Source of the DNA: Acinetobacter nosocomialis
GTDB lineage: Bacteria > Pseudomonadota > Gammaproteobacteria > Pseudomonadales > Moraxellaceae
Assembly (NCBI GenBank): GCA_025736915.1
Contig: CP107049.1
Span: 1,364,001-1,428,000 of the forward strand
Reading direction: 5' to 3'
DNA length: 64,000 nt
Under the pieces are notes generated by a model. That model was not told the origin of the DNA. It saw nothing but the letters and a program-made list of their open reading frames with translations, and made no database searches. Below, piece by piece: positions 1-8,151 of the stretch (positions within the stretch are counted from its first letter, which is position 1; every line of letters begins with the position of its first letter). The position numbers were made by a program, and so were the translations under genes.

Positions 1-23
1 TTGCGCCTTACGCCACAGCCTGA

Positions 24-56
24 AAGCAATAAAACCGACTAAAGGTTTTATTGCTT
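24..56. terminator. Stem-loop, perfect 13-bp arms
   Basis: Arms 24-36 and 44-56 are perfect complements (AAGCAATAAAACC and its reverse complement) around a 7-nt loop. It may be the terminator of a gene left of the window. No U-tract follows the stem on the plus strand, so the role is uncertain. Confidence 0.45.
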
Positions 57-60
57 GCAA

Positions 61-248
61 GACAAGGAAAGCGCGTAGGCAAACACTTGAAAAGTTGGCT
101 ACAAGACAAACGCAGTGCGTAGGCAAGCATCTGAAAAGTTGACTACAAGACAAACGCAGTGCGTAGGCAAGCATCTGAAAAGTTGACTACAAGACAAGCG
201 AAGCGCGTAAGCAGGTATCTGAAAGACTCCCTGTAAGACACAATGATT
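61..248. repeat. 44-bp tandem repeat, about four copies
   Basis: The phrase GCGTAGGC/GCGTAAGC recurs at 73, 117, 161 and 205, an exact 44-bp period. The unit contains GCATCTGAAAAG and CTACAAGACAA. Copies two and three are nearly identical; the first and last are diverged. Because 44 is not a multiple of three, the repeat is not a coding repeat, and the minus-strand ORF across it is probably chance. About 55 bp after the array comes a plus-strand intrinsic terminator, so the array may be transcribed rightward. Confidence 0.85.
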
Positions 249-303
249 AGAAAAAACGTAAAGAAAAATAACTAAAGCACATACACGAATGTTTCCATCT
301 CCA

Positions 304-330
304 AGCCATCTCACCCGATGGCTTTTTTTT
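304..330 (+). terminator. Intrinsic terminator downstream of the 44-bp repeats
   Basis: AGCCATC (304-310) pairs with GATGGCT (317-323) and is followed directly by a T-run to 330. It ends a plus-strand transcript coming from the repeat array or from further left. The extended reading frame of the next gene would start inside this terminator, which argues against that start. Confidence 0.8.
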
Positions 331-407
331 GCATTATTGAATACACATGGTTTTTACTGTCGAGATCAGTTATAACTCCCAAGGAGTTTGTGCAAAAAAC
401 AACAATC

Positions 408-1220
408 ATGATCCATAAAATTCATCATTTAAAATGCGGCAGTATGTGCCCTGTCTGCGCACCTTTATTTGGGCAGAAAGGCTGGAAAGCCGAAGTTGTA
501 TGTCATTGTCTTTTAGTAGAGACGGACCGCGGGCTTGTACTGATTGATACAGGATTTGGTCTGCAAGACTATTTACACATGCAACAGCGCCTTGGCTCTT
601 TAGTCAAACGTTTGGGGAAAATTGAAACGAATCTTGAATTCAGTGCAATCCAGCAAATACAAAAATTGGGATTCCATCCTAAAGATGTACAACACATCTT
701 TGTAACTCACCTCGACTTTGACCATGCAGGAGGCATTTCAGACTTTCCTCATGCCACAGTTCATGTCTTAGCCACTGAATATAATGCTGCGCAATTACCT
801 AATTTTAAAGGTAAGCTTCGCTATAGAACCAATCAATATAATCAGCATCGATACTGGAACTTTGTTGAATATCAGCAAGGTGAAAAATGGTTTAATCTTG
901 AAAAAGTAAAAGGTTTCCCACTGTTCCAAGATGAAATTTTAATGGTGCCATTATTAGGCCATTCCGCTGGACATTGTGGTATTGCCATCAAACAACAAAA
1001 TCAGTGGTTGTTATTTTGTGGAGATGCTTACTACTCACACCTAGAGCTAAATCCTGCAAATAAATTAAGATCACTTACCCTTCTGGAAAAAACATTTGCA
1101 GAAGATAATGAAAAGCGTCTTATTAACCTTAAAAAATTACAGCATTTGGCTCAACATGAGCCAACGATTGAAATTATTTGCGCTCATGACCCTCATGAGC
1201 TTCGACGGTATCAAACATGA
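408..1220 (+). CDS. MBL-fold metallo-hydrolase, N-acyl homoserine lactonase-like
   Basis: Metallo-beta-lactamase-fold hydrolase of the type that includes AHL lactonases. Visible motifs are the zinc-binding HLDFDHAGG, then GHSAGH, GDAYY and a late AHDPHE. The N-terminal stretch KCGSMCPVCAP resembles the amino end of lactonase-like family members. The frame is open from 318, but that start lies in the upstream terminator. ATG 408 is chosen; an in-frame GTG at 390 sits only 3 nt after AAGGAG and is an alternative. The stop overlaps the next start (ATGA), so the phosphatase-like lipoprotein is translationally coupled. Activity on acyl-homoserine lactones is inferred from family resemblance; other lactones or esters are possible. 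Confidence 0.8.
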   Translation: MIHKIHHLKCGSMCPVCAPLFGQKGWKAEVVCHCLLVETDRGLVLIDTGFGLQDYLHMQQRLGSLVKRLGKIETNLEFSAIQQIQKLGFHPKDVQHIFVTHLDFDHAGGISDFPHATVHVLATEYNAAQLPNFKGKLRYRTNQYNQHRYWNFVEYQQGEKWFNLEKVKGFPLFQDEILMVPLLGHSAGHCGIAIKQQNQWLLFCGDAYYSHLELNPANKLRSLTLLEKTFAEDNEKRLINLKKLQHLAQHEPTIEIICAHDPHELRRYQT

Positions 1221-1795
1221 AAAAATTCTCATTCATTGCCCTAGTTCTGTGTTTAAACCTACAGGGATGTATGCAACATGAAAGCATTGCACATGAGCAC
1301 AGACCCAAAGATTGGGGAACTTTAGTTTCTCAAACACATAATTTCTATCAAATGAGCAATGATGTTTTTCGTAGCGAACAACCAAATGCTGCAATGATTC
1401 CCGAATTAAAACGTTATCAAATCGGAACTATTATTAATTTAAGAGCTAAAGATTCAGATGAATTAGTATTTAAAAATGAGAATTTTAATCTTGTTCACGT
1501 TCCTATCGACACGTGGGCAATTAACAGACAAGACCTGTTAGAAGTCATGCAGCAAATTAAAATTGCTAAGCAAAATAACCAACGTGTTTTATTACATTGT
1601 TACCATGGTTCAGACCGTACTGGTGCCAGCGTTGCGATGTATCGAATTATTTTTGAACACTGGGCAATTGATGATGCAGTTAAAGAAATGAAGGAAGGCG
1701 GATATGGTTATCATATTATTTGGAAAAATATTGACCGTTTATTCACCCCTGAAAATGTAAAATGGATTCAACAACAATTGTCGAATCCATCTTAA
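1217..1795 (+). CDS. Tyrosine/dual-specificity phosphatase-like lipoprotein
   Basis: 192 aa. The signature HCYHGSDRTG fits the HCX5R P-loop of protein tyrosine and dual-specificity phosphatases, with Cys128 as nucleophile and Arg134 binding phosphate. An Asp at about residue 98 (PIDTW) could be the general acid. The N-terminus is a lipoprotein signal ending LNLQGC, so the protein is probably anchored in the envelope and faces the periplasm. It overlaps the upstream hydrolase by 4 nt. Such periplasmic phosphatases may act on phosphoproteins or inositol phosphates; the substrate cannot be told from sequence. Confidence 0.8.
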   Translation: MKKFSFIALVLCLNLQGCMQHESIAHEHRPKDWGTLVSQTHNFYQMSNDVFRSEQPNAAMIPELKRYQIGTIINLRAKDSDELVFKNENFNLVHVPIDTWAINRQDLLEVMQQIKIAKQNNQRVLLHCYHGSDRTGASVAMYRIIFEHWAIDDAVKEMKEGGYGYHIIWKNIDRLFTPENVKWIQQQLSNPS

Positions 1796-1823
1796 CTAGA
1801 TCTTGAATAAACCTTAGATCAGA

Positions 1824-2876
1824 TTAGCGTTGATCTAATGGCACCCAATCAATGACCCAAGCTGACTTCATATTTAAACTAGAGTCAGACGTAATTTTCT
1901 TACGAGCTGCATCTGCAGTATCACGGTCTTTCGCTGGTCCAACCATAATACGAATACCTTTACTGGTTGGGCTTGTCGTGACCTTATAACCTTTAGCGCG
2001 TAGTTTAGAAACAACAGCATCTGCATTTGCCTGATTAGCAGCCAATGCAACCTGTACCATCCACTTTTTATCGCCATTTTCAAGCAGCTCACGCGCTTTC
2101 TCAGCTTCAGCTTTTTTCTCAGCCTCGGCTTTATGCTTAGCTTCAGCTTTCTTTTCTGCTTCAGCATGTTTCTTAGCTTCAGCTTTCTTGTCGGCTTCAG
2201 CCTGATGTTTAGCTTCTTCAGCCTTTTTCTCAGCTTCAGCCTTATGCTTTTTAGCTTCAGCAGCTTTCTTTTCCGCCTCTGCTTGTTTTTTAGCCTCTGC
2301 TGCTTTTTTATCAGCTTCAGCCTGACGTTTTGCCTCAGCCGCTTTTTTGTCGGCTTCAGCTTGTTTCTTTGCTTCAGCAGCTTTTTTATCGGCATCTGCT
2401 TTAGCTGTATCTACTGGCTTTTTTGTATCAGTCTGCTGTCCTTTTGCCTTACCTTCCCCACCTGCAACCTCAGGAGGGATGTTATCCGAACTTTCTTGTG
2501 CAGCAGCACGACGAGCATTAATCGCAGCATATTCTGCAGCAGCTTTACGCGCTGCGTCTGCCTCTGCCTGTTGTTGCATTGCCAAGAATTCGGCAGCACG
2601 AGCTTCTTGTTCCGCTACAGCTTTTTCACGCGAACGGCGTTGTTCTTCAAGAAGACGTTTTTCTGTTTCCACATCCACTGCAAGCGGCTGTAGTTGTACC
2701 ATCTGCCCTTCTTGTGCTGATTGCTTTGGTTTAGCTTGTGGCTTCGGTGATGTAGAGGTTTGTGGTTCAGCACCCACATGTTTTATTTCTTCATTTCCTT
2801 TTAGAAGTAATGCTGCCAATAAAACACCACCACCTAATAAAACAACGCCACCCATCCAGCGTTGTTTGTTATTCAT
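1824..2876 (-). CDS. SPOR-domain protein with TolA-like Ala/Lys/Glu coiled coil
   Basis: About 350 aa. A single membrane helix near residues 7-25 follows a short cytoplasmic head. A Pro/Gln-rich linker, a long low-complexity helix of AEADKKAAEAKK-type repeats and a C-terminal SPOR domain (MVQVALAANQANADAVVSKL to the end) follow. SPOR domains bind denuded peptidoglycan at the septum, so a DedD/FtsN-like division role is inferred. The frame extends to 2900, but ATG 2876 overlaps the folC stop as ATGA and has GGAAG 7 nt upstream, so coupled translation from 2876 is preferred. It is the last gene of trpA-accD-folC-SPOR. Confidence 0.85.
   Translation of the reverse strand: MNNKQRWMGGVVLLGGGVLLAALLLKGNEEIKHVGAEPQTSTSPKPQAKPKQSAQEGQMVQLQPLAVDVETEKRLLEEQRRSREKAVAEQEARAAEFLAMQQQAEADAARKAAAEYAAINARRAAAQESSDNIPPEVAGGEGKAKGQQTDTKKPVDTAKADADKKAAEAKKQAEADKKAAEAKRQAEADKKAAEAKKQAEAEKKAAEAKKHKAEAEKKAEEAKHQAEADKKAEAKKHAEAEKKAEAKHKAEAEKKAEAEKARELLENGDKKWMVQVALAANQANADAVVSKLRAKGYKVTTSPTSKGIRIMVGPAKDRDTADAARKKITSDSSLNMKSAWVIDWVPLDQR
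2100..2400 (-). repeat. Degenerate in-frame repeats coding (A/K/E)-rich helix
   Basis: Multiple imperfect copies of a 30-39 bp block encoding AEADKKAAEAKK, AEAEKKAEAKH and similar. This is coding low complexity of the TolA type, likely to vary in copy number between strains. The antisense reading frames open across it are side effects of the repeat. Confidence 0.75.
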
Positions 2877-4159
2877 TGACATTCTTCCAAATACTCCCAA
2901 ATCGCTTCTAAAGTATGAAACGAACCACAGGCTAAAATCAGCTGATTGTTATTTGTTTGCTCAAGCGCTGATTTAAAAGCCTCTTTGATATTGCCAAATT
3001 GTTGTATTGTCTGGCCCTGTAAGGCGTCATTCAATTGCTGAATCGGTGCAGCACGCGGCACATTCAACTCAGCAATTTTCCAATGTAAAACAGTAGGTTT
3101 CAATAAATCGACTACTGATTTTATATCTTTATCTGCCAGCATTGAAAATACTGCGACAACTTCTGTGTACTGTTTATTGTATTCTAAGAAATTTCGCAAT
3201 TGCTTTAACAAAAATTCAACACCATGTGGATTGTGTCCGGCATCAAAAATTATGGTTTTTCCATTGACTTGACGCACTTCAAAGCGTCCTGCCAAGCGTG
3301 CATTTTCAATACCCTGCTCTAGTGCCAATTGTGAGATTTCAAGGCCACTATTTAATACAGCAGCAACCGCTCCTGCAATATTTTCAATTGCAAGTGACCC
3401 TAATGGCAGTTTTAAAGTAGTTCCTTCACTTGCAAAATACCAGTGTTTTCCATCACTGGCGAGTTTATAAAAATAGTCTCTATTAATTGCATATAACGTC
3501 GCTTGTGAACTATTGGCTTTATCTTGAATGGCTTGAGGTAAAACTTGCTCACCTGCAAAAATTACAGGAATATCAGGGCGTATAATGCCTGCTTTTTCAA
3601 AAGCAATTTTCTCGATGGTATCGCCTAACCAATCAGTGTGATCAAGACCGATATTGGTGATTACAGCAATATTAGGGTCGATGACGTTGACAACATCAAG
3701 ACGTCCGCCTAAACCGACTTCAAGCACCCAGACATCACATTGCTGCTGCTTAAAAATGACAAAAGCAGCCAAAGTGGTTGCTTCAAAAAAAGATAGGCTT
3801 AAATCGCAATCGCGACGTGCCTGATCAACTTGCACAAAGGCATCAATCAGGCTTTGATCATCAACCTCGACTCCACCTAACTTGACTCGCTCGTTAAAAC
3901 GATAGATATGCGGTGATTGATACAACCCAACTTTATAGCCTTGCGCTTTTAATATAGACGCAAGTGTAGTGGTGGTTGAACCTTTCCCGTTTGTTCCGGC
4001 AACAGTAAAAACTTTAGCAACGGGTTTAGTCACGCCTAATTTTTCTGCTACGGGAATAACACGTTCCAGGCCAAGATCGATCCCTGTAACGTGAACATGG
4101 CTCCAATAATTGAGCCATGTATCTAACGAGTCTGTTGAAAGTGGAGCTTGTTGTTTCAA
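2873..4159 (-). CDS. folC: Bifunctional folylpolyglutamate/dihydrofolate synthase
   Basis: 428 aa, normal length for FolC. It ligates glutamate to dihydropteroate and extends the polyglutamate tail of folates, using ATP. The P-loop GTNGKGSTTT lies at residues 55-64. VLEVGLGGRLDVVN and the C-terminal FDAGHNPHG follow, all typical of the Mur-ligase-like fold. The start overlaps the accD stop by 4 nt and the stop overlaps the SPOR gene, so the whole operon is translationally coupled. Confidence 0.95.
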   Translation of the reverse strand: MKQQAPLSTDSLDTWLNYWSHVHVTGIDLGLERVIPVAEKLGVTKPVAKVFTVAGTNGKGSTTTTLASILKAQGYKVGLYQSPHIYRFNERVKLGGVEVDDQSLIDAFVQVDQARRDCDLSLSFFEATTLAAFVIFKQQQCDVWVLEVGLGGRLDVVNVIDPNIAVITNIGLDHTDWLGDTIEKIAFEKAGIIRPDIPVIFAGEQVLPQAIQDKANSSQATLYAINRDYFYKLASDGKHWYFASEGTTLKLPLGSLAIENIAGAVAAVLNSGLEISQLALEQGIENARLAGRFEVRQVNGKTIIFDAGHNPHGVEFLLKQLRNFLEYNKQYTEVVAVFSMLADKDIKSVVDLLKPTVLHWKIAELNVPRAAPIQQLNDALQGQTIQQFGNIKEAFKSALEQTNNNQLILACGSFHTLEAIWEYLEECQ

Positions 4160-5052
4160 GGTAAGTTCATCAATTTCGATACAAGTCGAGATACAGTATC
4201 ACGTAAAGCATGACGATGAACAATCTGATCGATTACACCATGATCAAGCAAATATTCAGCACGTTGGAACGGTTCTTCCAATGTTTCACGTACAGTTTGC
4301 TCAATTACACGTTTACCAGCAAAGCCGATCATTGCTTTAGGTTCTGCAATATGGATATCACCCAACATTGCTAAAGAAGCTGTTACACCACCATATACTG
4401 GATGTGTTAACACCACGATATAAGGTAAACCCGCATCTTTTAATTTTTGAATTGCAGCAGAAGTACGCGCCATTTGCATAAGTGACAACATACCTTCTTG
4501 CATGCGTGCACCACCAGAAGCTGCAAAGCAGATTAATGGTTGGCGTTTTTCAATTGCAAGCTCAGCCGCCTGAACAAAACGGTCACCTACTACAGTACCC
4601 ATTGAGCCGCCCATAAAGTCGAACTCAAAAGCGCATGCAATCATGTCTACGCCATTTAAGTTACCTTGCATGGCAATTAATGCTTCCGTTTCACCAGTTT
4701 TAGTTTGCGCTTCACGCATACGTTCTGGATACGGTTTGCTATCAACAAACTTTAATGGATCTTTCGCACTAAACTCTTGACCTAATTCAGTCACCACATT
4801 GTCGAAGAACCAGTTTAAGCGATCGCGAGCTTTCATTTTTAAGTGTTCGTCACACTGTGGACATACATACGCGTTGAAAGATATAGCGGTACGTGTCACT
4901 AAAGCATGACATTCAGGGCACTCAATAGTCGGCTCAGTAAATGTTGCTTTGAGAGTCTGTTGCTCATCTGCAACTTCAATACCTGGAACTGGACGCTGTG
5001 TCCATGGCGTCGAAGGGCTAAGAACTTTCCCTGATTTCACTTCTTGATTCAT
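4156..5052 (-). CDS. accD: Acetyl-CoA carboxylase carboxyltransferase subunit beta
   Basis: 298 aa. It forms the carboxyltransferase with AccA and transfers the carboxyl group from biotin to acetyl-CoA, the first committed step of fatty acid synthesis. The N-terminal Cys4 zinc ribbon has Cys45, Cys48, Cys64 and Cys67 (CPEC and CPQC). The crotonase-like core carries FAASGGARMQEG and THPVYGGVTASLAMLGD. The start overlaps trpA by 4 nt. The trpA-accD-folC order is a common gammaproteobacterial arrangement. Confidence 0.97.
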   Translation of the reverse strand: MNQEVKSGKVLSPSTPWTQRPVPGIEVADEQQTLKATFTEPTIECPECHALVTRTAISFNAYVCPQCDEHLKMKARDRLNWFFDNVVTELGQEFSAKDPLKFVDSKPYPERMREAQTKTGETEALIAMQGNLNGVDMIACAFEFDFMGGSMGTVVGDRFVQAAELAIEKRQPLICFAASGGARMQEGMLSLMQMARTSAAIQKLKDAGLPYIVVLTHPVYGGVTASLAMLGDIHIAEPKAMIGFAGKRVIEQTVRETLEEPFQRAEYLLDHGVIDQIVHRHALRDTVSRLVSKLMNLP

Positions 5053-5852
5053 ACTAACTCATCGAGCGCTGCTCGAAGCTCCTTGACTTTATTCACCGTC
5101 TGTTCAACAGCTTCATCGGCTGTTAACGTTGCAAAAGATTTAACGAAAGCACTACCTACAATCACGGCATCTGCAACGCTACCCATCGCTTTCGCTGAAG
5201 CAGCATCACTAATTCCGAAACCAACGCCAACTGGAACGTTAGTTACACTTTTGATTTTTTCAATACGCGCAGCCGCTTCAGAAGTATCTAAAGTCGCTGC
5301 ACCTGTTACACCCTTAAGTGAAACATAGTAGATAAAACCGCTTGCCTGATTTGCTACGTGTTGAATACGTTGATCGGTTGAAGTTGGTGCAAGTAAGAAG
5401 ATTTGGTCCATATCATGCTGTTTTAAGATCGCACCAAACTCTTTTGACTCTTCTGGTGGTAAGTCCACAAGTAATAAGCCATCTACACCACATTGTTTCG
5501 CATAAGAAACAAACTTCTCATAACCAATCACTTCAACAGGATTGAGATAACCCATCAAAACTACAGGTGTTTCCTGATCCTGTTCACGAAACTCTTTTAC
5601 CATGTTCAACGCATCTAAGGTGTTGGTCCCTGCCGCAAGTGCGCGTTCCGCAGCAAGCGCAATAACCGGACCATCAGCCATTGGATCTGAAAATGGTAAA
5701 CCAAGCTCAAGAACGTCTACTCCTGCCGCAACCATTTTATGAAGTAACGGAACAGTTACTTGTGGCTGTGGATCACCCGCCATAACATAAGATACAAGCG
5801 CTTTACGTTGTTGGGACTTAAGCTTTTCAAAACGGGTGGCAAGACGTGACAT
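5049..5852 (-). CDS. trpA: Tryptophan synthase subunit alpha
   Basis: 267 aa. It cleaves indole-3-glycerol phosphate to indole and glyceraldehyde-3-phosphate and channels indole to TrpB. The catalytic residues are visible as Glu49 (VLELGLPF) and Asp60 (DPMADGPV), and the phosphate-binding region GVGFGIS is present. It leads the coupled accD-folC-SPOR operon. Its partner trpB lies about 4.4 kb away behind unrelated genes, so the two subunits are not co-transcribed here. Confidence 0.96.
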   Translation of the reverse strand: MSRLATRFEKLKSQQRKALVSYVMAGDPQPQVTVPLLHKMVAAGVDVLELGLPFSDPMADGPVIALAAERALAAGTNTLDALNMVKEFREQDQETPVVLMGYLNPVEVIGYEKFVSYAKQCGVDGLLLVDLPPEESKEFGAILKQHDMDQIFLLAPTSTDQRIQHVANQASGFIYYVSLKGVTGAATLDTSEAAARIEKIKSVTNVPVGVGFGISDAASAKAMGSVADAVIVGSAFVKSFATLTADEAVEQTVNKVKELRAALDELV

Positions 5853-5972
5853 AGGGTTGTGCTTTCCTTGAATTATTTAAAATTGAGGAGTTGTTTGTAG
5901 AAATACAAGAACACCGCATTTTAACGCTATTTTTTGTTCATTGAACAGGTCTAACGTTATGGCGATATTCGA

Positions 5973-5989
5973 TTGTATGATTCATACAA
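5973..5989. promoter_or_regulatory. 17-bp inverted repeat upstream of trpA
   Basis: TTGTATG (5973-5979) and CATACAA (5983-5989) are perfect complements separated by ATT. It lies about 120 bp upstream of the trpA start in a 244-bp non-coding gap, consistent with an operator for a dimeric regulator. No known binding motif was recognised. Confidence 0.4.
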
Positions 5990-6096
5990 CCCATGGCGTA
6001 CATTTATCAATATTTTGAAACTTTTCTCAATGATCAAAGCTTCCTATTTTTGAGCCATTATTCGTTTGTAATTTGAATAAAAAAGCATCAAAAAAT

Positions 6097-7146
6097 CTAT
6101 TTCTCTGTATTTTTATGGGTGAGTTGCAATTGCTTTTTACGAGTTAATAACGTTTGCCCTGTTAAATTTTTATGTGCTCTTGCAAGTGCAGACTGATCTG
6201 AATAACCCAACTGGTCAGCAATTGCAGTAAGACTTTCATTTTGACTTAACAATATCTCGCAGCGCTTCATACGCTCAGTATCTAAAATTAATTTAAATGA
6301 AGTGCTTAAGGCTTGTAGTTGACGCTGCAAGCTTCGTACTGAAACATTAAGTTCGATGGCAATATCTTCTATTTTTGGAGCCTGCTGCTTGTGCTTCAAA
6401 TATTCTTGTACGATCCAATGTATTTGCTGAACTAAATCGGTATGTATTTTTCGTTGAACCAAAGCTTCTTCAGCTTGTTTCACTAAAAGCTGCACTAAAG
6501 TCGGGTCTGCATGCTGGGGACGAACATTTAAGCTTTCACTTGCAAAAGTTAATGCATAGTACGGTCGGTCAAATGACAATTTGCATTGAAAAAAGCGTTG
6601 ATAATGAACCAATGGTCCCCGAGGTCGGTGTACAAACTCGACATGCTGTAAAAGAAAATCATGCAAGGGAGCAATCTCTTTAGCAAGCTGTACCATTGCA
6701 GCTAAGGTTAACTCACTAAGTACAATATTACTGTCATCAACCAAAGGCCAATACAAGCGAATTTTGGAAGCATCTTGCTCAATTTGTATAGGTACAACTT
6801 GCTCCCCATCAATGACTAGGCGGTGGAATTTAGCAATATACTTAACCACTTGACCTAAGGTATCACTTCTAGATGCCATGTAACCCAGCACGCCAAAGTT
6901 AGCAGGTGTAATACAGGCTGCCATTTCTAAAGCCAAATTAGTCACTTGTAATTGAGATTCAGTCAGTTCTAAAAGCTCAATAAAAAGATGTAAGGAGGAC
7001 TGAGCATCAATAGAAGCAGATAAAATATTTTGTATTTGCCGAGTTTGAGTGTCATTTAAATTAAGTGACTGCCAAGCTATTCCCTTTTCTTTTAAATACG
7101 TATTCCAAAGATAAAAGTATCCATTTGAGATCGTAAACTCTTGCAT
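6097..7146 (-). CDS. AraC-family transcriptional regulator
   Basis: About 349 aa. The N-terminal two thirds resemble the arabinose-binding-like sensor of OruR/ArgR-type AraC proteins (GVLGYMASRSDTLGQVVKYI). The last ~100 residues hold two helix-turn-helix motifs (IAIELNVSVRSLQRQL and IADQLGYSDQSALARAHKN). The frame is open to 7224, but ATG 7146 has AAAGGAA 5 nt upstream, and the longer start would run into the divergent gene. It is transcribed away from the hydrolase at 7268, a layout common for an AraC regulator and its target. The ligand is unknown. Confidence 0.85.
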   Translation of the reverse strand: MQEFTISNGYFYLWNTYLKEKGIAWQSLNLNDTQTRQIQNILSASIDAQSSLHLFIELLELTESQLQVTNLALEMAACITPANFGVLGYMASRSDTLGQVVKYIAKFHRLVIDGEQVVPIQIEQDASKIRLYWPLVDDSNIVLSELTLAAMVQLAKEIAPLHDFLLQHVEFVHRPRGPLVHYQRFFQCKLSFDRPYYALTFASESLNVRPQHADPTLVQLLVKQAEEALVQRKIHTDLVQQIHWIVQEYLKHKQQAPKIEDIAIELNVSVRSLQRQLQALSTSFKLILDTERMKRCEILLSQNESLTAIADQLGYSDQSALARAHKNLTGQTLLTRKKQLQLTHKNTEK

Positions 7147-7267
7147 GGCGTTTCCTTTTTTTACTGCCATCTTGTCGCAAACTGTATAAAAATTGGCGAT
7201 AACTGTCAAAACAAAGCCAACCATTCACGACATACTAATGAAAAGCTTAGTTGCGAGAAATACAAAG

Positions 7268-8143
7268 ATGAACGCACATGTTTCTTATCAGGTCGAGCCA
7301 GTGGTTCGCAAAGATCTAGATTTTCATTTAAACGAAGCACCACGCTTTTGGTTTAATAACGATCCTTTTTTGACTCGCATGTTTGATGCACTCAGCTTAA
7401 CCTTTCCCGATGGAGAGCGTTATTTCATTGAATGTGTGCGGATGTTCCGTGACAAAATTGATGACCCGGAACTACAAAAGCGAGTTGCCGATTTTATTAA
7501 ACAAGAAGCTCAACATGGCATTGCCCATGACAAAATGAATCAGCTCATGAAAGAACAAGGTATGCCTGTGGATGAGTTCACAAGCACACTTAAAAGGATT
7601 TTCCGTTTTGAGCTCACCAAACGTTCACCGCAATACAATATTGCCATGACAGCCGCAGCTGAACATTTAACAGCATTAATGGCAGAAACCTTTTATAGCA
7701 ATAAAAAAACCTTGGAAAATGCTCATCCTTATGTACGCGCGCTGTTTGCGTGGCATGCCATTGAAGAAATGGAGCATCGCGATGTAGCATTTGATGTCAT
7801 GAGACAAGTAGGTGAAGTTCCAGAGTCAACACGTCGCTTTGTACTTGTTTTAACAACTGTACTCATGTTTGGTTTTACACTTTATAGAACCAACATTATG
7901 TTGAAATGTGATGGCTTTAGCCCTAAAGAAAGGTTATCAATGACACTCAAAGGTTTACCTTGGTTCTTTGGAAGAAATGGCACATTAACGGCTATGAAAA
8001 AACAATATTTGGACTGGTTTAAAAAAGATTTTCACCCAAGCCAACATCCTGTTATTCGTCAGTATCCTGTTTGGATTGAAACTTTAGAAAAAACAAATGA
8101 CCCAATCGCAGCGGGAGAAGCATTTTGGCAAGCAGGTTTATAA
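7268..8143 (+). CDS. Predicted metal-dependent hydrolase (PF10118-type)
   Basis: About 291 aa from ATG 7268. It has the helical di-iron/ferritin-like pattern of this family: FIECVRMFRDK, IKQEAQHGIAHDKMN and WHAIEEMEHRDVAFDVM supply Glu and His metal ligands. The frame begins at TTG 7193 and an ATG occurs at 7238, neither with a convincing ribosome site. ATG 7268 was chosen because homologues as I recall them begin MNAHVSYQ. It is divergent from the AraC regulator, which is likely to control it. The substrate is unknown; some relatives sit beside lipid or fatty acid genes. Confidence 0.75.
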   Translation: MNAHVSYQVEPVVRKDLDFHLNEAPRFWFNNDPFLTRMFDALSLTFPDGERYFIECVRMFRDKIDDPELQKRVADFIKQEAQHGIAHDKMNQLMKEQGMPVDEFTSTLKRIFRFELTKRSPQYNIAMTAAAEHLTALMAETFYSNKKTLENAHPYVRALFAWHAIEEMEHRDVAFDVMRQVGEVPESTRRFVLVLTTVLMFGFTLYRTNIMLKCDGFSPKERLSMTLKGLPWFFGRNGTLTAMKKQYLDWFKKDFHPSQHPVIRQYPVWIETLEKTNDPIAAGEAFWQAGL

Positions 8144-8151
8144 CCTGCTTG

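Noticed and set aside
99..314. Minus-strand 71-codon frame across the 44-bp repeats
   Set aside because: It is made of the non-coding repeats, whose period breaks the frame, and has no ribosome site or family resemblance.
318..407. N-terminal extension of the lactonase-like protein
   Set aside because: The start lies inside an intrinsic terminator, and the extension is not signal-like or conserved in what I recall.
2133..2976. Plus-strand frames opposite the SPOR gene
   Set aside because: They mirror the low-complexity Lys/Ala/Glu repeats and give Phe/Ser/Cys-rich proteins without features.
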